Source of the DNA: Arabidopsis thaliana
Lineage: Eukaryota; Streptophyta; Magnoliopsida; Brassicales; Brassicaceae
DNA: 64,000 nucleotides
Direction: 5' to 3'
Assembly (NCBI RefSeq): GCF_000001735.4
Contig: NC_003070.9
Coordinates: 2,170,001-2,234,000 of the forward strand
Shown here: positions 50,509-62,897 of the stretch, piece by piece
Layout: the number at the start of each line of letters is the position of its first letter
Position numbering within the stretch: position 1 is the first letter of the stretch
Program-made: the position numbers and the translations under genes
The notes under the pieces: generated by a model
Databases searched by the model: none
Seen by the model: the letters and a program-made list of their open reading frames with translations, nothing else
Told to the model about the DNA's origin: nothing

Positions 50509-52778
50509 TCAGTAGCTTCCAATATACTTGTTGGTCCCTTCACTGGGACTGGTCCTGGTTGTCAGAGACGGCCTCATAGTGACTATAGTGTTTTCGTCTG
50601 CTCCTGCTTCCAGTGCAGCCATCCCTGCTTCCAGAAACTTCTGAACAGCGTCTTCTGCGTATTTGTTGCCTTCACTTACTGTCATGTTCTTCCCAATGTC
50701 TGGATATGAGTTTAGGAGATGGTCTCCAACGAGTTGAGAGGCCAGTTGGATCAGCTCCACCTGGAATTCTGAGAGCTTTGAGTCTTCTTTTGCTCCCCAT
50801 GGCCTCAGCGATAGTTTCACTTCCGGCAGTTTCTCTGTTAGACGTCATCAAGGTAAGAAATTGATGAAGGCAATCTAAGGTATAACTCTTTTTCCAATAT
50901 TATTGTTTCGGATAAAGAAGCAAGTTCTAATTTCCTTGACGTGAATTAACATTAATAAACCAAACAAAGCTATAGCACTAATAGCTCTCAATCGAAGCAA
51001 TCCTCAAGACTATCTTTCAAACACTATGTTGACTCAAGTTCAACCAACTGTAACTGTCTACAAATGCGGTGAGATACTTAATGAAACATTACTTTACATA
51101 TTTGTAATGGCCCTTATTTGGTGATTACATAATGCAAAGGATTTAGAGCCAAAAAAGCAGAGAGCATGTAATGGAGTGGGAAATGAGGTAGAGAATGAAA
51201 CAGACCTGGACAATCTTGGCGAGGAGAATCTCGGATACGGAAGTATTTCTCAAATGTACCAGCCCATGCATCTCTCTTTGTAAGGAAGTGAGACTTTAGG
51301 TTGAAGAGTTTCTTCACCGTTGCAGGGATAGAAGAATGCTCAAATTGTGAATGTGGTGTTGGACCTTCAGGTTCATGTATCACTGCAACGAAATCAATCC
51401 CACACCAGTCTTATCAAAATCACAAAGACGGGAGACTAATCTACATGTACTGATGTAAAGCAGATTCAAGTAAGAAATTAGAATCAAAACTAATGGGGTT
51501 AACATGAACAAAGTCATGTCACTAAGACATGAAATTAGTTCAAGTGAAATCATATGTAACATTTTAAACATAAAGCTGGAGATAAAATGTTCAATACTAA
51601 AGATCAATATAAACTCAACTATCTGAAATTAGTAAGAGCGAAATGTTCAACAATGACAGAAATATAACAAATCACATACCAGTGCCCTTCTCAATCCAGG
51701 GGGAGATCAGAAAGGTAGGGACCCGAACACCCAATCGGTCAAACCCAAAGTAAAACGGATCAGGTCCAATGATACCATCAGGGTTAGGCACACCTTTAAC
51801 CGGCGTGGGAACATGGTCATAAAACCCACCGTGCTCATCATAAGTAATGAGCAAAGCCATCTCTTTCCACTGTGGACTACTCCGTAACGTCTCATAAACT
51901 TCCTTAACAAACCGTTGACCCGCCGCCACGTCATGCGACGGATGATCATCATTAGCCGGAAAAAGATCGATATCGAAATATCTCTGTTCCACGACAGAAT
52001 AATTCGGAAGCTTCCCAAGCTTAGCGTCGAGCTTGAACTTAAGTGCATAGCTATGGAATTTCACCAAATGCTTAAGCCTACGAAGAGACTTGAAGAAGAA
52101 CGTCGCAGGGATGTTTTGGTAATAAATCCCAAAACTGAGTCCGTTCTCATCTAACGAATCAAAGATCGTCTTTTGAGGAAACCCTTTAACGAGATCTTTC
52201 TTCACGTTGCTTGAGCATCCATGAGAAGTAGCTGAGTGAACGTAGAACCGATTCGGTTGAGTCGAAGTTGGTACTGAAGCGAACCATCGATCGAAAACTC
52301 CGAACTCGTTCGCTAACTCGGTGTAAACCGGTAAGACTTCGGGTTTGAACCCGCTCATAACGTTCTTAGCCATTCCAGGCTCCATACTCTCTGATTGCTG
52401 TGCGAATCCGTTCATTTTCGGGTCGCCGGATGTATCGTTAGACCCGAATATCTGTTCTCGGATCGCTTGGAATGAGTGACCCGGATCCATGTCTACGAAG
52501 ACGGCGTCGTCTGAGACGAAGATCTTTTTGGAATTTGGATCGGAGACGTTGAGGGGATTTGACTCTTTGCCGGTTAATCCGTCGATTTCGGGTCGGGTCG
52601 ATTTGAGCCAACCGAGGATGTGATCGAAGGAGCGATTCTCCATGACTACAACGACTATAGTCTTGATTGGTCCTTGGATCTTGTGGGGTTTCTGGGAGTT
52701 TTTGAATTCAATGGATTGAGATGAAATTAGTAAGTAGCAGAAGAGGATTACAGTGGTTAACACTCGCCGGAAAGCCAT
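50509..52778 (-). CDS. NPC1: NPC1, non-specific phospholipase C, 533 aa
   Basis: Hydrolyses common phospholipids such as phosphatidylcholine to diacylglycerol. Exons 51680-52778, 51206-51382 and 50509-50834 join in frame to 533 codons. There is a signal peptide (residues 1 to ~22) as in the secreted NPC1/2/6 branch. The phosphoesterase family motifs are intact: ENRSFDH at 47-53 near the N-terminus, [17 protein letters not shown], and [13 protein letters not shown]. The C-terminal 110 residues are the variable plant extension. A 22-bp-unit tandem repeat lies 0.3 kb upstream of the start. I recall AT1G07230. Confidence 0.95.
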
Positions 52779-53888
52779 TTTTCCGGTGACCTTAGACCCG
52801 GAAAAAAAACGCGGATGACCAGTGGAGAAGGGTAAAAATTCGGCGGAGTGTCTAGGGTTTATAAGATAAATGGTGTTGAGAGAGGAGCAAAGGGCATTAT
52901 TTACTTGAAGAATAACAATGGAAGAGAGATTACCACAGATTTTAAGAGAGCAATGAAGCTGAAAAAAGTCCTCTTTGGATCTAACATTCCTTTTCTAAAC
53001 ATAAAAACTATCTTAAACTACGTTTGACTTTGGGTCAGGAAAAATCCCAAAACTAGATACCAAGTCAAAGAAACAAAATCCTCGATTAATCAAAGGTAAT
53101 TGCATTACATTAACTTGATAATTGCATTACATTAACTTGATAATTGCATTACATTAACTTGATAATTGCATTACATTGTGTTTACTTACATGCATGGATT
53201 TTGCGTGTTTTGTCGGATGACACGATATTCACCTAATATCACATTCGTATATAAATCATATACAACGTCTCTCTTAAAAGAAGTGGTTATTTAAATTAAA
53301 AACTTAGGGTCACCAGATCAGACAGTACATACTAATTTTACTAAACCTATTCATCTCTTGACATTTAGAGAGACATTAAGTGATACGGACAACTAATACT
53401 AACTAAGCTAAGGGGGATTCAAAACCAGAGATTTTGATTTTTGCCAAATCAATGTTCCACACTTTTGTTGGCCAAAGAAACAGAGAATAAAATTCGCTGT
53501 CTTCCACTTCAACTTTTGTTTCAAGTCCAGTACCAGTAGGATATCTCTACTACTCTTTTTAGCGTCAATTTATAATAATTGTCTCGCTGTTTCTTTTTCT
53601 GCAATGGAGATTCTAATACACATCATTCAGATATCTGAATGTCTGAGATCCAGAGATCTAACTAAGCAATAATGTTGCTAATTTATTGTTCCACTTTTGT
53701 ATGCTCAAGGTCCCAAACAAGAGATTAAAATACAAATTTGTCAAGCCTAATTATTATTATAATCAGTTTTTCTTGTTTTCTAGTTTAACACATGGGACTC
53801 CACTACCATATCAATATGTCATAAATTCATACATACCAAAGCAACAAGCGTTTCAGTAGAAAAATCATAAAGAAAAAAAAGTAAAGAG
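52779..53888. other. divergent region NPC1 / UGT71C5
   Basis: The NPC1 leader and promoter are on the left, with the minisatellite at 53099-53177. The right part is the UGT71C5 promoter, AT-rich. No coding exon seen. Confidence 0.6.
53099..53177 (+). repeat. 22-bp tandem repeat, about 3.6 copies
   Basis: The unit starts AATTGCATTACATTAACTTG and ends AT; copies follow without any change over 79 bases. Perfect copies point to recent expansion, and the array length is probably variable between accessions. Confidence 0.9.
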
Positions 53889-55331
53889 ATGAAGACAGCA
53901 GAGCTCATATTCGTTCCTCTGCCGGAGACCGGCCATCTCTTGTCAACGATCGAGTTTGGAAAGCGTCTACTCAATCTAGACCGTCGGATTTCTATGATTA
54001 CAATCCTCTCCATGAATCTTCCTTACGCTCCTCACGCCGACGCTTCTCTTGCTTCGCTAACAGCCTCCGAGCCTGGTATCCGAATCATCAGTCTCCCGGA
54101 GATCCACGATCCACCTCCGATCAAGCTTCTTGACACTTCCTCCGAGACTTACATCCTCGATTTCATCCATAAAAACATACCTTGTCTCAGAAAAACCATC
54201 CAAGATTTAGTCTCATCATCATCATCTTCCGGAGGTGGTAGTAGTCATGTCGCCGGCTTGATTCTTGATTTCTTCTGCGTTGGTTTGATCGACATCGGCC
54301 GTGAGGTAAACCTTCCTTCCTATATCTTCATGACTTCCAACTTTGGTTTCTTAGGGGTTCTACAGTATCTCCCGGAACGACAACGTTTGACTCCGTCGGA
54401 GTTCGATGAGAGCTCCGGCGAGGAAGAGTTACATATTCCGGCGTTTGTGAACCGTGTTCCCGCCAAGGTTCTGCCGCCAGGTGTGTTCGATAAACTCTCT
54501 TACGGGTCTCTGGTCAAAATCGGCGAGCGATTACATGAAGCCAAGGGTATTTTGGTTAATTCATTTACCCAAGTGGAGCCTTATGCTGCTGAACATTTTT
54601 CTCAAGGACGAGATTACCCTCACGTGTATCCTGTTGGGCCGGTTCTCAACTTAACGGGCCGTACAAATCCGGGTCTAGCTTCGGCCCAATATAAAGAGAT
54701 GATGAAGTGGCTTGACGAGCAACCAGACTCGTCGGTTTTGTTCCTGTGTTTCGGGAGCATGGGAGTCTTCCCTGCACCTCAGATCACAGAGATTGCTCAC
54801 GCGCTCGAGCTTATCGGGTGCAGGTTCATCTGGGCGATCCGTACGAACATGGCGGGAGATGGCGATCCTCAGGAGCCGCTTCCAGAAGGATTTGTCGATC
54901 GAACAATGGGCCGTGGAATTGTGTGTAGTTGGGCTCCACAAGTGGATATCTTGGCCCACAAGGCAACAGGTGGATTCGTTTCTCACTGCGGGTGGAATTC
55001 CGTCCAAGAGAGTCTATGGTACGGTGTACCTATTGCAACGTGGCCAATGTATGCGGAGCAACAACTGAACGCATTTGAGATGGTGAAGGAGTTGGGCTTA
55101 GCAGTGGAGATAAGGCTTGACTACGTGGCGGATGGTGATAGGGTTACTTTGGAGATCGTGTCAGCCGATGAAATAGCCACAGCCGTCCGATCATTGATGG
55201 ATAGTGATAACCCCGTGAGAAAGAAGGTTATAGAAAAATCTTCAGTGGCGAGGAAAGCTGTTGGTGATGGTGGGTCTTCTACGGTGGCCACATGTAATTT
55301 TATCAAAGATATTCTTGGGGATCACTTTTGA
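53889..55331 (+). CDS. UGT71C5: UGT71C5, family 1 UDP-glycosyltransferase, 480 aa
   Basis: Single-exon cytosolic UDP-glucose-dependent glycosyltransferase. The catalytic histidine is H16 (ETGH). The C-terminal PSPG box runs from WAPQVDILAHKATGGFVSHC through GWNSVQESLWYGVPIATWP to the last residues EQQ, the sugar-donor site with final Q typical of glucosyltransferases. Of the three UGT71C genes here this is the most divergent: it carries a Ser/Gly run near residue 115 and a longer acceptor-loop sequence. UGT71C5 is reported to glucosylate abscisic acid, which sets free ABA levels. It is in tandem with UGT71C4, 631 bases upstream of it. I recall AT1G07240. Confidence 0.95.
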   Translation: MKTAELIFVPLPETGHLLSTIEFGKRLLNLDRRISMITILSMNLPYAPHADASLASLTASEPGIRIISLPEIHDPPPIKLLDTSSETYILDFIHKNIPCLRKTIQDLVSSSSSSGGGSSHVAGLILDFFCVGLIDIGREVNLPSYIFMTSNFGFLGVLQYLPERQRLTPSEFDESSGEEELHIPAFVNRVPAKVLPPGVFDKLSYGSLVKIGERLHEAKGILVNSFTQVEPYAAEHFSQGRDYPHVYPVGPVLNLTGRTNPGLASAQYKEMMKWLDEQPDSSVLFLCFGSMGVFPAPQITEIAHALELIGCRFIWAIRTNMAGDGDPQEPLPEGFVDRTMGRGIVCSWAPQVDILAHKATGGFVSHCGWNSVQESLWYGVPIATWPMYAEQQLNAFEMVKELGLAVEIRLDYVADGDRVTLEIVSADEIATAVRSLMDSDNPVRKKVIEKSSVARKAVGDGGSSTVATCNFIKDILGDHF

Positions 55332-55962
55332 GTTTTGACCATTTCACTTTCAGAGCAAGATAATTTTGTAATTTGTAATAAAAATAAACAAATGTTATCA
55401 ATTTATTATGGACTAAATGTTAATCAACGCCATTTGTGCTTGAAGACCAAAATTCCAAAAGTCCCATACATAATACATTGCTGTGTAAATTTCTCGACAA
55501 CCATTGCTGTGTAGTCTTTGAGTAAGCTCGATACAAGTGTAATGTAAAGTGATTTCTATCATCATCTAAGAAACAGACAATTTTGTAACTGAAAACCTTA
55601 ATTACCAACCACATTCTAACACTCACATGACATAATTATTGTTAAAGTAAATGTCAATTACAACCAAATTTTTTTATGTTTTCTTAAGTTCACGTATATC
55701 TCCATTTTTTACATTTTGTTGGCTTGATAAATACACATGCATCGTTTGGTGTTGATGGATGACCAATATTTTCTCTTATTATCACAAAAAATTAATTGAT
55801 TTTTTTATGGATTTTAGAAATTTTCATTTGGTAAAGGACTGGTTTGCATTACAGAGAGCTCCATGAATCAAAGACTCACACGACACCACGACACCAACTA
55901 ACACCACTTCCACATTTGTCTTACTCCAAACAAATCTCAAGCCGAAGTAGAAAAGAAGAGAG
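55332..55962. other. UGT71C5-UGT71C4 spacer
   Basis: Promoter and leader of UGT71C4. CATTGCTGTGTA occurs twice (about 55478 and 55503) as a short direct repeat. Nothing else seen. Confidence 0.6.
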
Positions 55963-57402
55963 ATGGTGAAGGAAACAGAGCTAATCTTCATTCCAGTTCC
56001 ATCCACAGGTCATATTCTCGTCCATATTGAATTCGCCAAGCGTCTCATCAATCTCGACCATCGGATCCACACCATCACTATTCTCAACTTATCCTCACCC
56101 TCTTCTCCTCACGCCTCCGTCTTCGCCAGATCTCTCATCGCTTCCCAGCCCAAAATCCGTCTCCACGACCTTCCCCCTATCCAAGATCCTCCTCCATTCG
56201 ATCTTTACCAAAGAGCTCCCGAAGCTTACATAGTAAAACTCATCAAGAAAAATACTCCTCTGATAAAAGACGCCGTCTCCAGCATCGTCGCGTCGCGTCG
56301 TGGAGGCTCAGATTCGGTTCAAGTCGCCGGTTTGGTTCTCGATTTATTCTGCAATTCATTGGTAAAAGATGTTGGCAACGAGCTTAATCTTCCTTCTTAC
56401 ATATACCTTACGTGTAACGCTAGATACTTGGGGATGATGAAATATATTCCGGATCGGCATCGGAAAATCGCATCTGAGTTCGATTTGAGCTCCGGCGATG
56501 AAGAATTGCCGGTTCCGGGATTCATAAACGCTATTCCGACGAAATTTATGCCGCCTGGATTGTTCAATAAGGAAGCTTACGAGGCTTACGTAGAGCTAGC
56601 GCCGAGATTCGCAGATGCGAAGGGTATTTTGGTTAATTCCTTCACGGAGCTTGAGCCGCACCCGTTTGACTATTTCTCTCACCTGGAGAAATTCCCTCCG
56701 GTTTACCCGGTCGGACCGATTCTCAGCTTGAAAGATCGAGCGAGTCCGAACGAAGAAGCAGTCGATCGGGATCAGATCGTTGGGTGGCTCGATGATCAGC
56801 CGGAGTCATCGGTGGTGTTCCTCTGTTTCGGGAGCAGAGGAAGCGTTGATGAGCCGCAAGTGAAGGAGATAGCTCGAGCTTTGGAACTCGTCGGCTGCAG
56901 ATTTCTTTGGTCAATTAGAACAAGCGGCGACGTCGAGACGAATCCTAACGATGTGTTGCCGGAGGGGTTCATGGGCCGAGTAGCAGGCCGAGGTTTGGTA
57001 TGTGGTTGGGCTCCACAAGTGGAAGTGTTGGCCCATAAAGCAATAGGAGGATTTGTGTCTCACTGTGGTTGGAACTCCACGCTTGAAAGCTTATGGTTCG
57101 GGGTTCCTGTCGCAACGTGGCCGATGTACGCAGAGCAACAGCTTAACGCCTTCACGCTGGTGAAAGAGCTTGGGCTTGCGGTGGACCTGCGGATGGATTA
57201 CGTGTCGAGTCGTGGGGGTTTGGTGACTTGTGATGAGATAGCCAGAGCCGTACGATCTTTGATGGACGGTGGAGATGAGAAGAGAAAAAAGGTTAAGGAG
57301 ATGGCTGATGCGGCAAGGAAGGCTTTGATGGATGGAGGATCGTCTTCTTTGGCAACTGCTCGATTCATCGCAGAATTGTTTGAAGATGGTTCGTCGTGCT
57401 AA
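55963..57402 (+). CDS. UGT71C4: UGT71C4, family 1 UDP-glycosyltransferase, 479 aa
   Basis: Single-exon glycosyltransferase. Catalytic H17 is in STGH; the PSPG box starts WAPQVEVLAHKAIGGFVSHC and ends in ATWPMYAEQQ. It is closer to UGT71C3 than to UGT71C5 (shared DPPPFDLYQRAPEAYIVKL-type and YPVGPILSLKDRASPN segments), so the tandem pair is not simply the youngest duplication. In vitro work on the group reports activity on flavonoid and phenolic acceptors; the in vivo substrate is not evident from sequence. I recall AT1G07250. Confidence 0.94.
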   Translation: MVKETELIFIPVPSTGHILVHIEFAKRLINLDHRIHTITILNLSSPSSPHASVFARSLIASQPKIRLHDLPPIQDPPPFDLYQRAPEAYIVKLIKKNTPLIKDAVSSIVASRRGGSDSVQVAGLVLDLFCNSLVKDVGNELNLPSYIYLTCNARYLGMMKYIPDRHRKIASEFDLSSGDEELPVPGFINAIPTKFMPPGLFNKEAYEAYVELAPRFADAKGILVNSFTELEPHPFDYFSHLEKFPPVYPVGPILSLKDRASPNEEAVDRDQIVGWLDDQPESSVVFLCFGSRGSVDEPQVKEIARALELVGCRFLWSIRTSGDVETNPNDVLPEGFMGRVAGRGLVCGWAPQVEVLAHKAIGGFVSHCGWNSTLESLWFGVPVATWPMYAEQQLNAFTLVKELGLAVDLRMDYVSSRGGLVTCDEIARAVRSLMDGGDEKRKKVKEMADAARKALMDGGSSSLATARFIAELFEDGSSC

Positions 57403-57747
57403 TGCAAATGTTGGTGCGATAATTCGTCATGCTTACTTATTTGATACCAAAAAAGACACATGCTAAGTTTTTAAAACTAAAGATTTTTCTTTTCACTACT
57501 TAAACTTATATGTACAAGTGAAATACTGTACTTCAAGAAGCAAAAACTATGGCAGTCTTTATGGTATATGTTAGTCTGGAAGGTGCTATTTTTCAATCAG
57601 TGATTCAATTTCTTAGGAATTTTATTTAAGTTGATGTCTAAACTTAAACCGACTTTAACCAAATCCAAACCAACCTGAAATTGTACCCAAAAAAGTTAGA
57701 AGCGATTGAAAACAAAACACGCACGAACGACGACGTTTATAATAGAA
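57403..57747. other. convergent spacer UGT71C4 / UGT71C3
   Basis: 345 bases holding the two 3' untranslated regions. Nothing else seen. Confidence 0.6.
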
Positions 57748-59178
57748 CTAAACATCTCCGCCGATCAACTCGTCGAGAAATCGTTTAACCGCAACAAACG
57801 AAGATCCTCCGTCCATCAAAGCATTCCTCGCCGCTTCCGCCATCTCCTTCACTCTCTTCCTCGGCGTATCCTCACCGTCCATCAATGATCGTATGGCTCC
57901 CGCGATCTCCTCAGCTTTTACTATCTCTCCGTACGCCGAAACGTAGTCTAAACGCAGCTCCACGGCTAACCCTAACTCCTTCACCATCGAGAATGCGTTT
58001 AACTGTTGCTCAGCGTACATTGGCCACGTGGCGATCGGAACACCGAACCATAAGCTCTCCAGTACAGAGTTCCAACCGCAGTGAGACACGAATCCTCCGA
58101 GCGCTTTATGGGCCAGAACTTCTACTTGCGGGGCCCAATCACACACCAATCCCTTACTGGCCGTCCGATCGAGAAATCCCTCCGGCAACAGATCGTACGG
58201 GCTCGCTTTCTCCGTCGGATTTGTACGTATTGACCAAAGAAACCTGTGGCCGGTGAGTTCCAAGGCTTCAGCTATCTCTTCAATCTGCAGCTTGCCAATG
58301 ATTCCGAGGCTTCCGAAGCAGATATACACAATTGACGACTCCGGCTGGTCCTCGAGCCATCTCATGATCCGATCCCGGTCCGATGCGTCCAGATTTGGAG
58401 ACGGACGATCCTTCAAACTAAGAACCGGTCCGACCGGGTAAACCGGAGGATAGTTCTCATCAAGACGAGCGAAGTAATCAAATGCATTCTGCTCAAGACA
58501 TGTGACTGAGTTTACCAAAATGCCCTTGGCTCCAGGGAACTTCTCTGCAATCTCGACCCAAGCCTCGTAGGACTCTCTCACGAATAGACCTGGAGGCAAA
58601 ACCTTCGTCGGCACGGAGCAGACGTAGCCAGGAATTGGATGTTCTACGTTGCCGGAGCTTAAATCTAGCTCAGAAGTGGTTATGCGATGTCTCTCAGGGA
58701 GATACTTCATCATACTTAAAAACCCAGCGTTACACGTTAGGAAGATGTAAGAAGGAAGGTTAAGCTCGTTTGCCACTTCGATCATTGGAACACAAAAAAA
58801 ATCGATAACCAAACCGACTACACGAACCGAACCGGATTCTTTACGTGAAGAAACTAGAGTGGAGAGAGCGTCTCTGACTAAAGGAACTGTTTTCTTGGTG
58901 GACTCAAGAATATAAGCTTCGGGAGCTTTAAAGAAGAGTTCCAATGGTGGAGGGTTTTGAACATCAGGCAACGCAAGGAGACGGATTCGAGGCTGTGAAG
59001 CAACGAGGGACTTAGCGAAAAGGTGGGCTTGAGGAGCGAGAGGTAAAGCCCAGTAGAGGATGGTGATGGTGTGGATGCGATCATCACGTTTGATGAGAGA
59101 TTTAGCGAATTCAATGGAGACAAGAAGATGACCAGGGGATGGATATGTAACGAAGATGATCTCTGCTTCTGCTTTCAT
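57748..59178 (-). CDS. UGT71C3: UGT71C3, family 1 UDP-glycosyltransferase, 476 aa
   Basis: Single-exon glycosyltransferase in inverted orientation to the other two. Catalytic H17 is in PSPGH; the PSPG box starts WAPQVEVLAHKALGGFVSHC and ends in ATWPMYAEQQ. UGT71C3 is reported to glucosylate methyl salicylate, which limits airborne and systemic salicylate signalling. All conserved residues are present and there is no frame damage. The leader and promoter lie to the right, next to the CDC6b 3' end. I recall AT1G07260. Confidence 0.95.
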   Translation of the reverse strand: MKAEAEIIFVTYPSPGHLLVSIEFAKSLIKRDDRIHTITILYWALPLAPQAHLFAKSLVASQPRIRLLALPDVQNPPPLELFFKAPEAYILESTKKTVPLVRDALSTLVSSRKESGSVRVVGLVIDFFCVPMIEVANELNLPSYIFLTCNAGFLSMMKYLPERHRITTSELDLSSGNVEHPIPGYVCSVPTKVLPPGLFVRESYEAWVEIAEKFPGAKGILVNSVTCLEQNAFDYFARLDENYPPVYPVGPVLSLKDRPSPNLDASDRDRIMRWLEDQPESSIVYICFGSLGIIGKLQIEEIAEALELTGHRFLWSIRTNPTEKASPYDLLPEGFLDRTASKGLVCDWAPQVEVLAHKALGGFVSHCGWNSVLESLWFGVPIATWPMYAEQQLNAFSMVKELGLAVELRLDYVSAYGEIVKAEEIAGAIRSLMDGEDTPRKRVKEMAEAARNALMDGGSSFVAVKRFLDELIGGDV

Positions 59179-59756
59179 CGTCTTCTTCTTTCTTCTCTCT
59201 CTATTCTTGTGTTTAATGCTTCCTTTATTGTTTTTGGGCTCTATATTGATATTTAAACAAATGAATGAGGGATGGCTTTACTACGCATGCACTGATACAC
59301 GTTTTAGCCGCCGTCGGCCGTTCCATCATATTTAATTACACATTTTGCCAATAATTTGTTTAGACTCTCGAGTTTACTATTTACGCTATTCTTTAACGAA
59401 GTGTATGATGATAAAACCAAAGAGATAGGTCCAGCACGAGAGGGAAAAAGCTAACCACTTTTACTGGAAAAAGAAACTAAACCCACTACTTTACCAACTC
59501 TTTTCAGTCTTTCACAGCTCACACACATCCTCCCAGGGGATAAAAATGTATACTAATATATGGCGAGACCCTACATACATATGCTAAATGATGAATGGGA
59601 AAAATGTTATTAGAATACCTAATTAGGCTAATTTTCACTAACTGTCCGAATAATATTAATTGATGGCCCACATAGTTTACTATCTATGGTCTTACAACTT
59701 AGTTGGCCATTGTTTTCACCAGATGTTTTCCTTTGTAAGAATGGAGTTTTTTTTTC
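59179..59756. other. UGT71C3 promoter and CDC6b 3' flank
   Basis: The UGT71C3 leader (59179-59240, T/C-rich) is followed by AT-rich DNA up to the CDC6b stop at 59757. No coding exon. Confidence 0.6.
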
Positions 59757-62700
59757 TCACAGTAGACAGTTGCGGAAAAATCGTATCTCCTGTTGATTGA
59801 TGTTTAGACTTAGTAATTTTATCTCGAAGGAGTGTTTATTAGTAGTTTTAAGGATTAGCAAAAAATAAAATAAAAAGGCTGTTTACCTGCAGAGCAAACG
59901 TGATGTCTGATTCGTCTACTCTCAGGCTAACTCTCTTTAGCTTATCCCTACGAGCTTGACCGACTTTTAATATCCCCTGAAGCAACAAACCTACTTTTGA
60001 TCAAAAATCACTCTTTTGAAGAAGTCTTAACTATCATCAGTTAACAGATGAAGTATACCATAAGCTTCTCGCCATCAGAAAATAGTTAAAGAAGGCAATA
60101 ATAGTTACCTGATCGTTTAGCACTGTACACATGTTAGTGAACTCTGTGATTCCAGCTGGAGAAATCATCCAAGATTTACAGATTTCTAGATATAACTTAT
60201 TAAGCTGCAGTGGAAGTTGTGAGAAGGTAGATGAGTCATTTAGGAGGGAGATGAGTAATTTAGGACAATTTTTTGGTTTGAACTCAATGAAAGTTATGGG
60301 TTTTGTTTTCTGGACGAAAATTTACCTCTCCAACGGTTGCATCCTTTTTGCTCCCTCTGAAAGCCTTTGCAGCAGCACATATTATGATCTGTGAATTGTG
60401 TCAAGAGAAGTATGTGATGACTCCGGTTAGATTCTGTAAAATCACTCTTGCTTAACTATGGAAGTTTTAGAACATAAATGTAATTTTAACATGACTCGAT
60501 GTGGATGCAACTTACTTGTTGGTGTTGAGGAAGAGACTGAATTGTCTCAACTACAGGAGATTTAAAAGTCTTAGATAATGCAGCAGCCATATGATCCATC
60601 CTCACCTGCAATATTGAGGACAATAAGACCAAGGTCTATAAGACTATAACCATCCTTGACCTTGATATTAGATTCGTATCAAAGAAAAATATACAAATAC
60701 TACTAACCACTGAATCATCTGGAGTAGGACCTTGTGATTCTGGACCAGTTGATCCTCTTGTTTCTATTTCTAAGATTTCAAGAGCACTTCTGAAAATTTG
60801 AATAAGAGGAGAATGTAAGATTTCTGTTCGCTAATTGAGAGTCAGTATGACCATTAGTTAGATTAGCAACTACTACATTACGTATTGACGACATAAGAAT
60901 CCCAAGCACTATCTTACTCACATTTCAAATAATAAGAACAAACTCTGTGAAGAAAAACTTGAAAATGTTGAACTCACCTGCAGACACATAGTGCCTTTCT
61001 CATGTCACCTGATGCTGCAGCAACTTTCTGGCACAATGCAGATAAAGTAAACATCAATAATTGATGGGTAGATGAAAGTAAGATTGACTCATGACCGAGA
61101 GAAAATATTAGACTAGCAAGGATATGGAATCATGGATTCTTACTCTGGCACAGAGCTCCAAGGCTTTTGGTTGAAATGCAACATATGAAAGAACCTGTCA
61201 GAACCGAGAGCTTAAAAGTTAGTGAGACATATACAGAAACAACATAAAATATTATTTGGTTTATAGATTTTCTGACACAAACAAGACACCCTAGCATGCA
61301 ACAAGGTAGAATGTATTACCCTAAGCCTCTCCTGTAGTATCCTAAGGATCTGATCTTTAGAATAAGCACGGAATGTTATAACCATAGGTTTGCCTGCACA
61401 AGAAATAGTAGAAATAGCAGCTGAGGAGTCAACACTATGTTTTCAAAGTTGAGACTTTCAGTGCACATGCAAAACTATAACAAAGTTACACGGTTATGAA
61501 ATTCTCACAATTAAGGGACTTCAATTTTGGAAGGAAACGATCTGCAAGGTCTATTGCATTTGCTACACCTGGAAATCAAAAACGACAGAGTAAGTCCCAA
61601 TTGCATATGAACAGAGGAAATAAATGCATAAATCGTAGCTGAGACCGCAAAAGACAGTACCTATAAGTATACACCTTGAAAATGGCAAAGTTGTAAGCAT
61701 GAAAAGATCATAAAGGACTCCTCGGTCTTTTGTGATTAAGTAATCCATCTCATCTGCAATTATTAACCTGGAAAAGAGTTTGAATTAAGATAACACTGCC
61801 TTGTTTCAGAAATATTGTTATGTAATCAAAGCACAACAACCGTACATCATTCTTGAGCTGGAAGATTCTTGTTTTTGAGAAAACAAATTCTGAAGATGTT
61901 GTAGAGGTGAAGAGTTGGTGTTAGCATTCTTGCCAGGCTTGATTTCACCAAGAATCTAACAACAAAATAAGCCTATAAGCATCAATATTAAACTGAAATC
62001 AAGAACTCTAAGGTCTATAGTTATACCTTGCTGAAAATATCTGTTGTTTTACTCAGCGACGTGCAATTCACAGACAATGTATCCACTGGTGGCAAACCTG
62101 CCTGATAAAATGCACCAATGTTCAATCTTTCCGTCGATGACATTGCTTAGAAACTTACAAGTTATGGTATAACTACAAAAATCGATACCTGAGTTGACCA
62201 ATCACCAACTTGTTGTACTACTTTCTCCATGGACAGTGATTTTCCAGTTCCAGGACAACCACATATGTATAAACTCCCAGCCTTTTGCTGATCTATGCAG
62301 CCTTTCACAAACTCGAAAATCCGAATTTGTTCGTCCTCACGGCAAAGAATTGTTGATGGTGCTTTGGACACGTGCAATGCCTCTTTCACAGCTCTCATTT
62401 GCTCTTCATCTATAGACTGATATATATATCATCATCACATATGATTAACATAAGACAATTGAAGAATCTAATGGATCACGTTGGTTTACCTCTAGGACTC
62501 CACTTAGATTTAGTGCCTAAACAATCAGACACAGCCAAATTCACTGGATATCTCAGAATTTCATTAGAATCTTCCACAACTTCCTGCAAACAAATAACAT
62601 CTGAGGATTGATACTTATTCGTTTCCCTAAAGAAACTTGATCCCACAATTGAACTTATGCACATCAACAATTTACCTTTTCTGACATTCCGGGATTGGGA

Positions 62701-62897
62701 ACAGAACTTGGTAGATGAGATTTCAATTTCTTCGGCGTAGAGACTGAATTACCAGACACCGCCGCTGAATCCGATCTCATCTTTCTCTTCCGCGGAATCT
62801 CATATGCGGCAGATTCAAGGCTCTCGGATTTCACCGTCGTTCCGATGGCTACAATATGCTTGTAAGAAGACAAACTTGTCCCGGCGTTGGTAGGCAT
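59757..62897 (-). CDS. CDC6B: CDC6b, replication licensing AAA+ ATPase
   Basis: Nuclear ATPase that, with ORC and CDT1, loads MCM helicases onto origins in G1. About 16 short exons can be followed. Exon 1 is 62676-62897 (MPTNAGTSLSSYK... to MSEK) with basic PRKRKMRS and TPKKLKS stretches (nuclear signal, S/T-P site). The AAA+ Walker A is GCPGTGKS (about 62250) and Walker B is LIIADEMD (about 61740-61767). Sensor and winged-helix parts follow in exons between 61500 and 59885. A tiny last exon, 59757-59789, encodes EIRFFRNCLL and TGA; it is easy to miss. The start at 62897 is the second in-frame ATG; another lies six codons upstream. I recall AT1G07270; a second CDC6 gene is on chromosome 2. 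Confidence 0.9.

Noticed and set aside
57885-58256. 123-residue + strand frame with Ser/Pro/Arg
   Set aside because: Lies entirely opposite the UGT71C3 coding exon and shows no domain.
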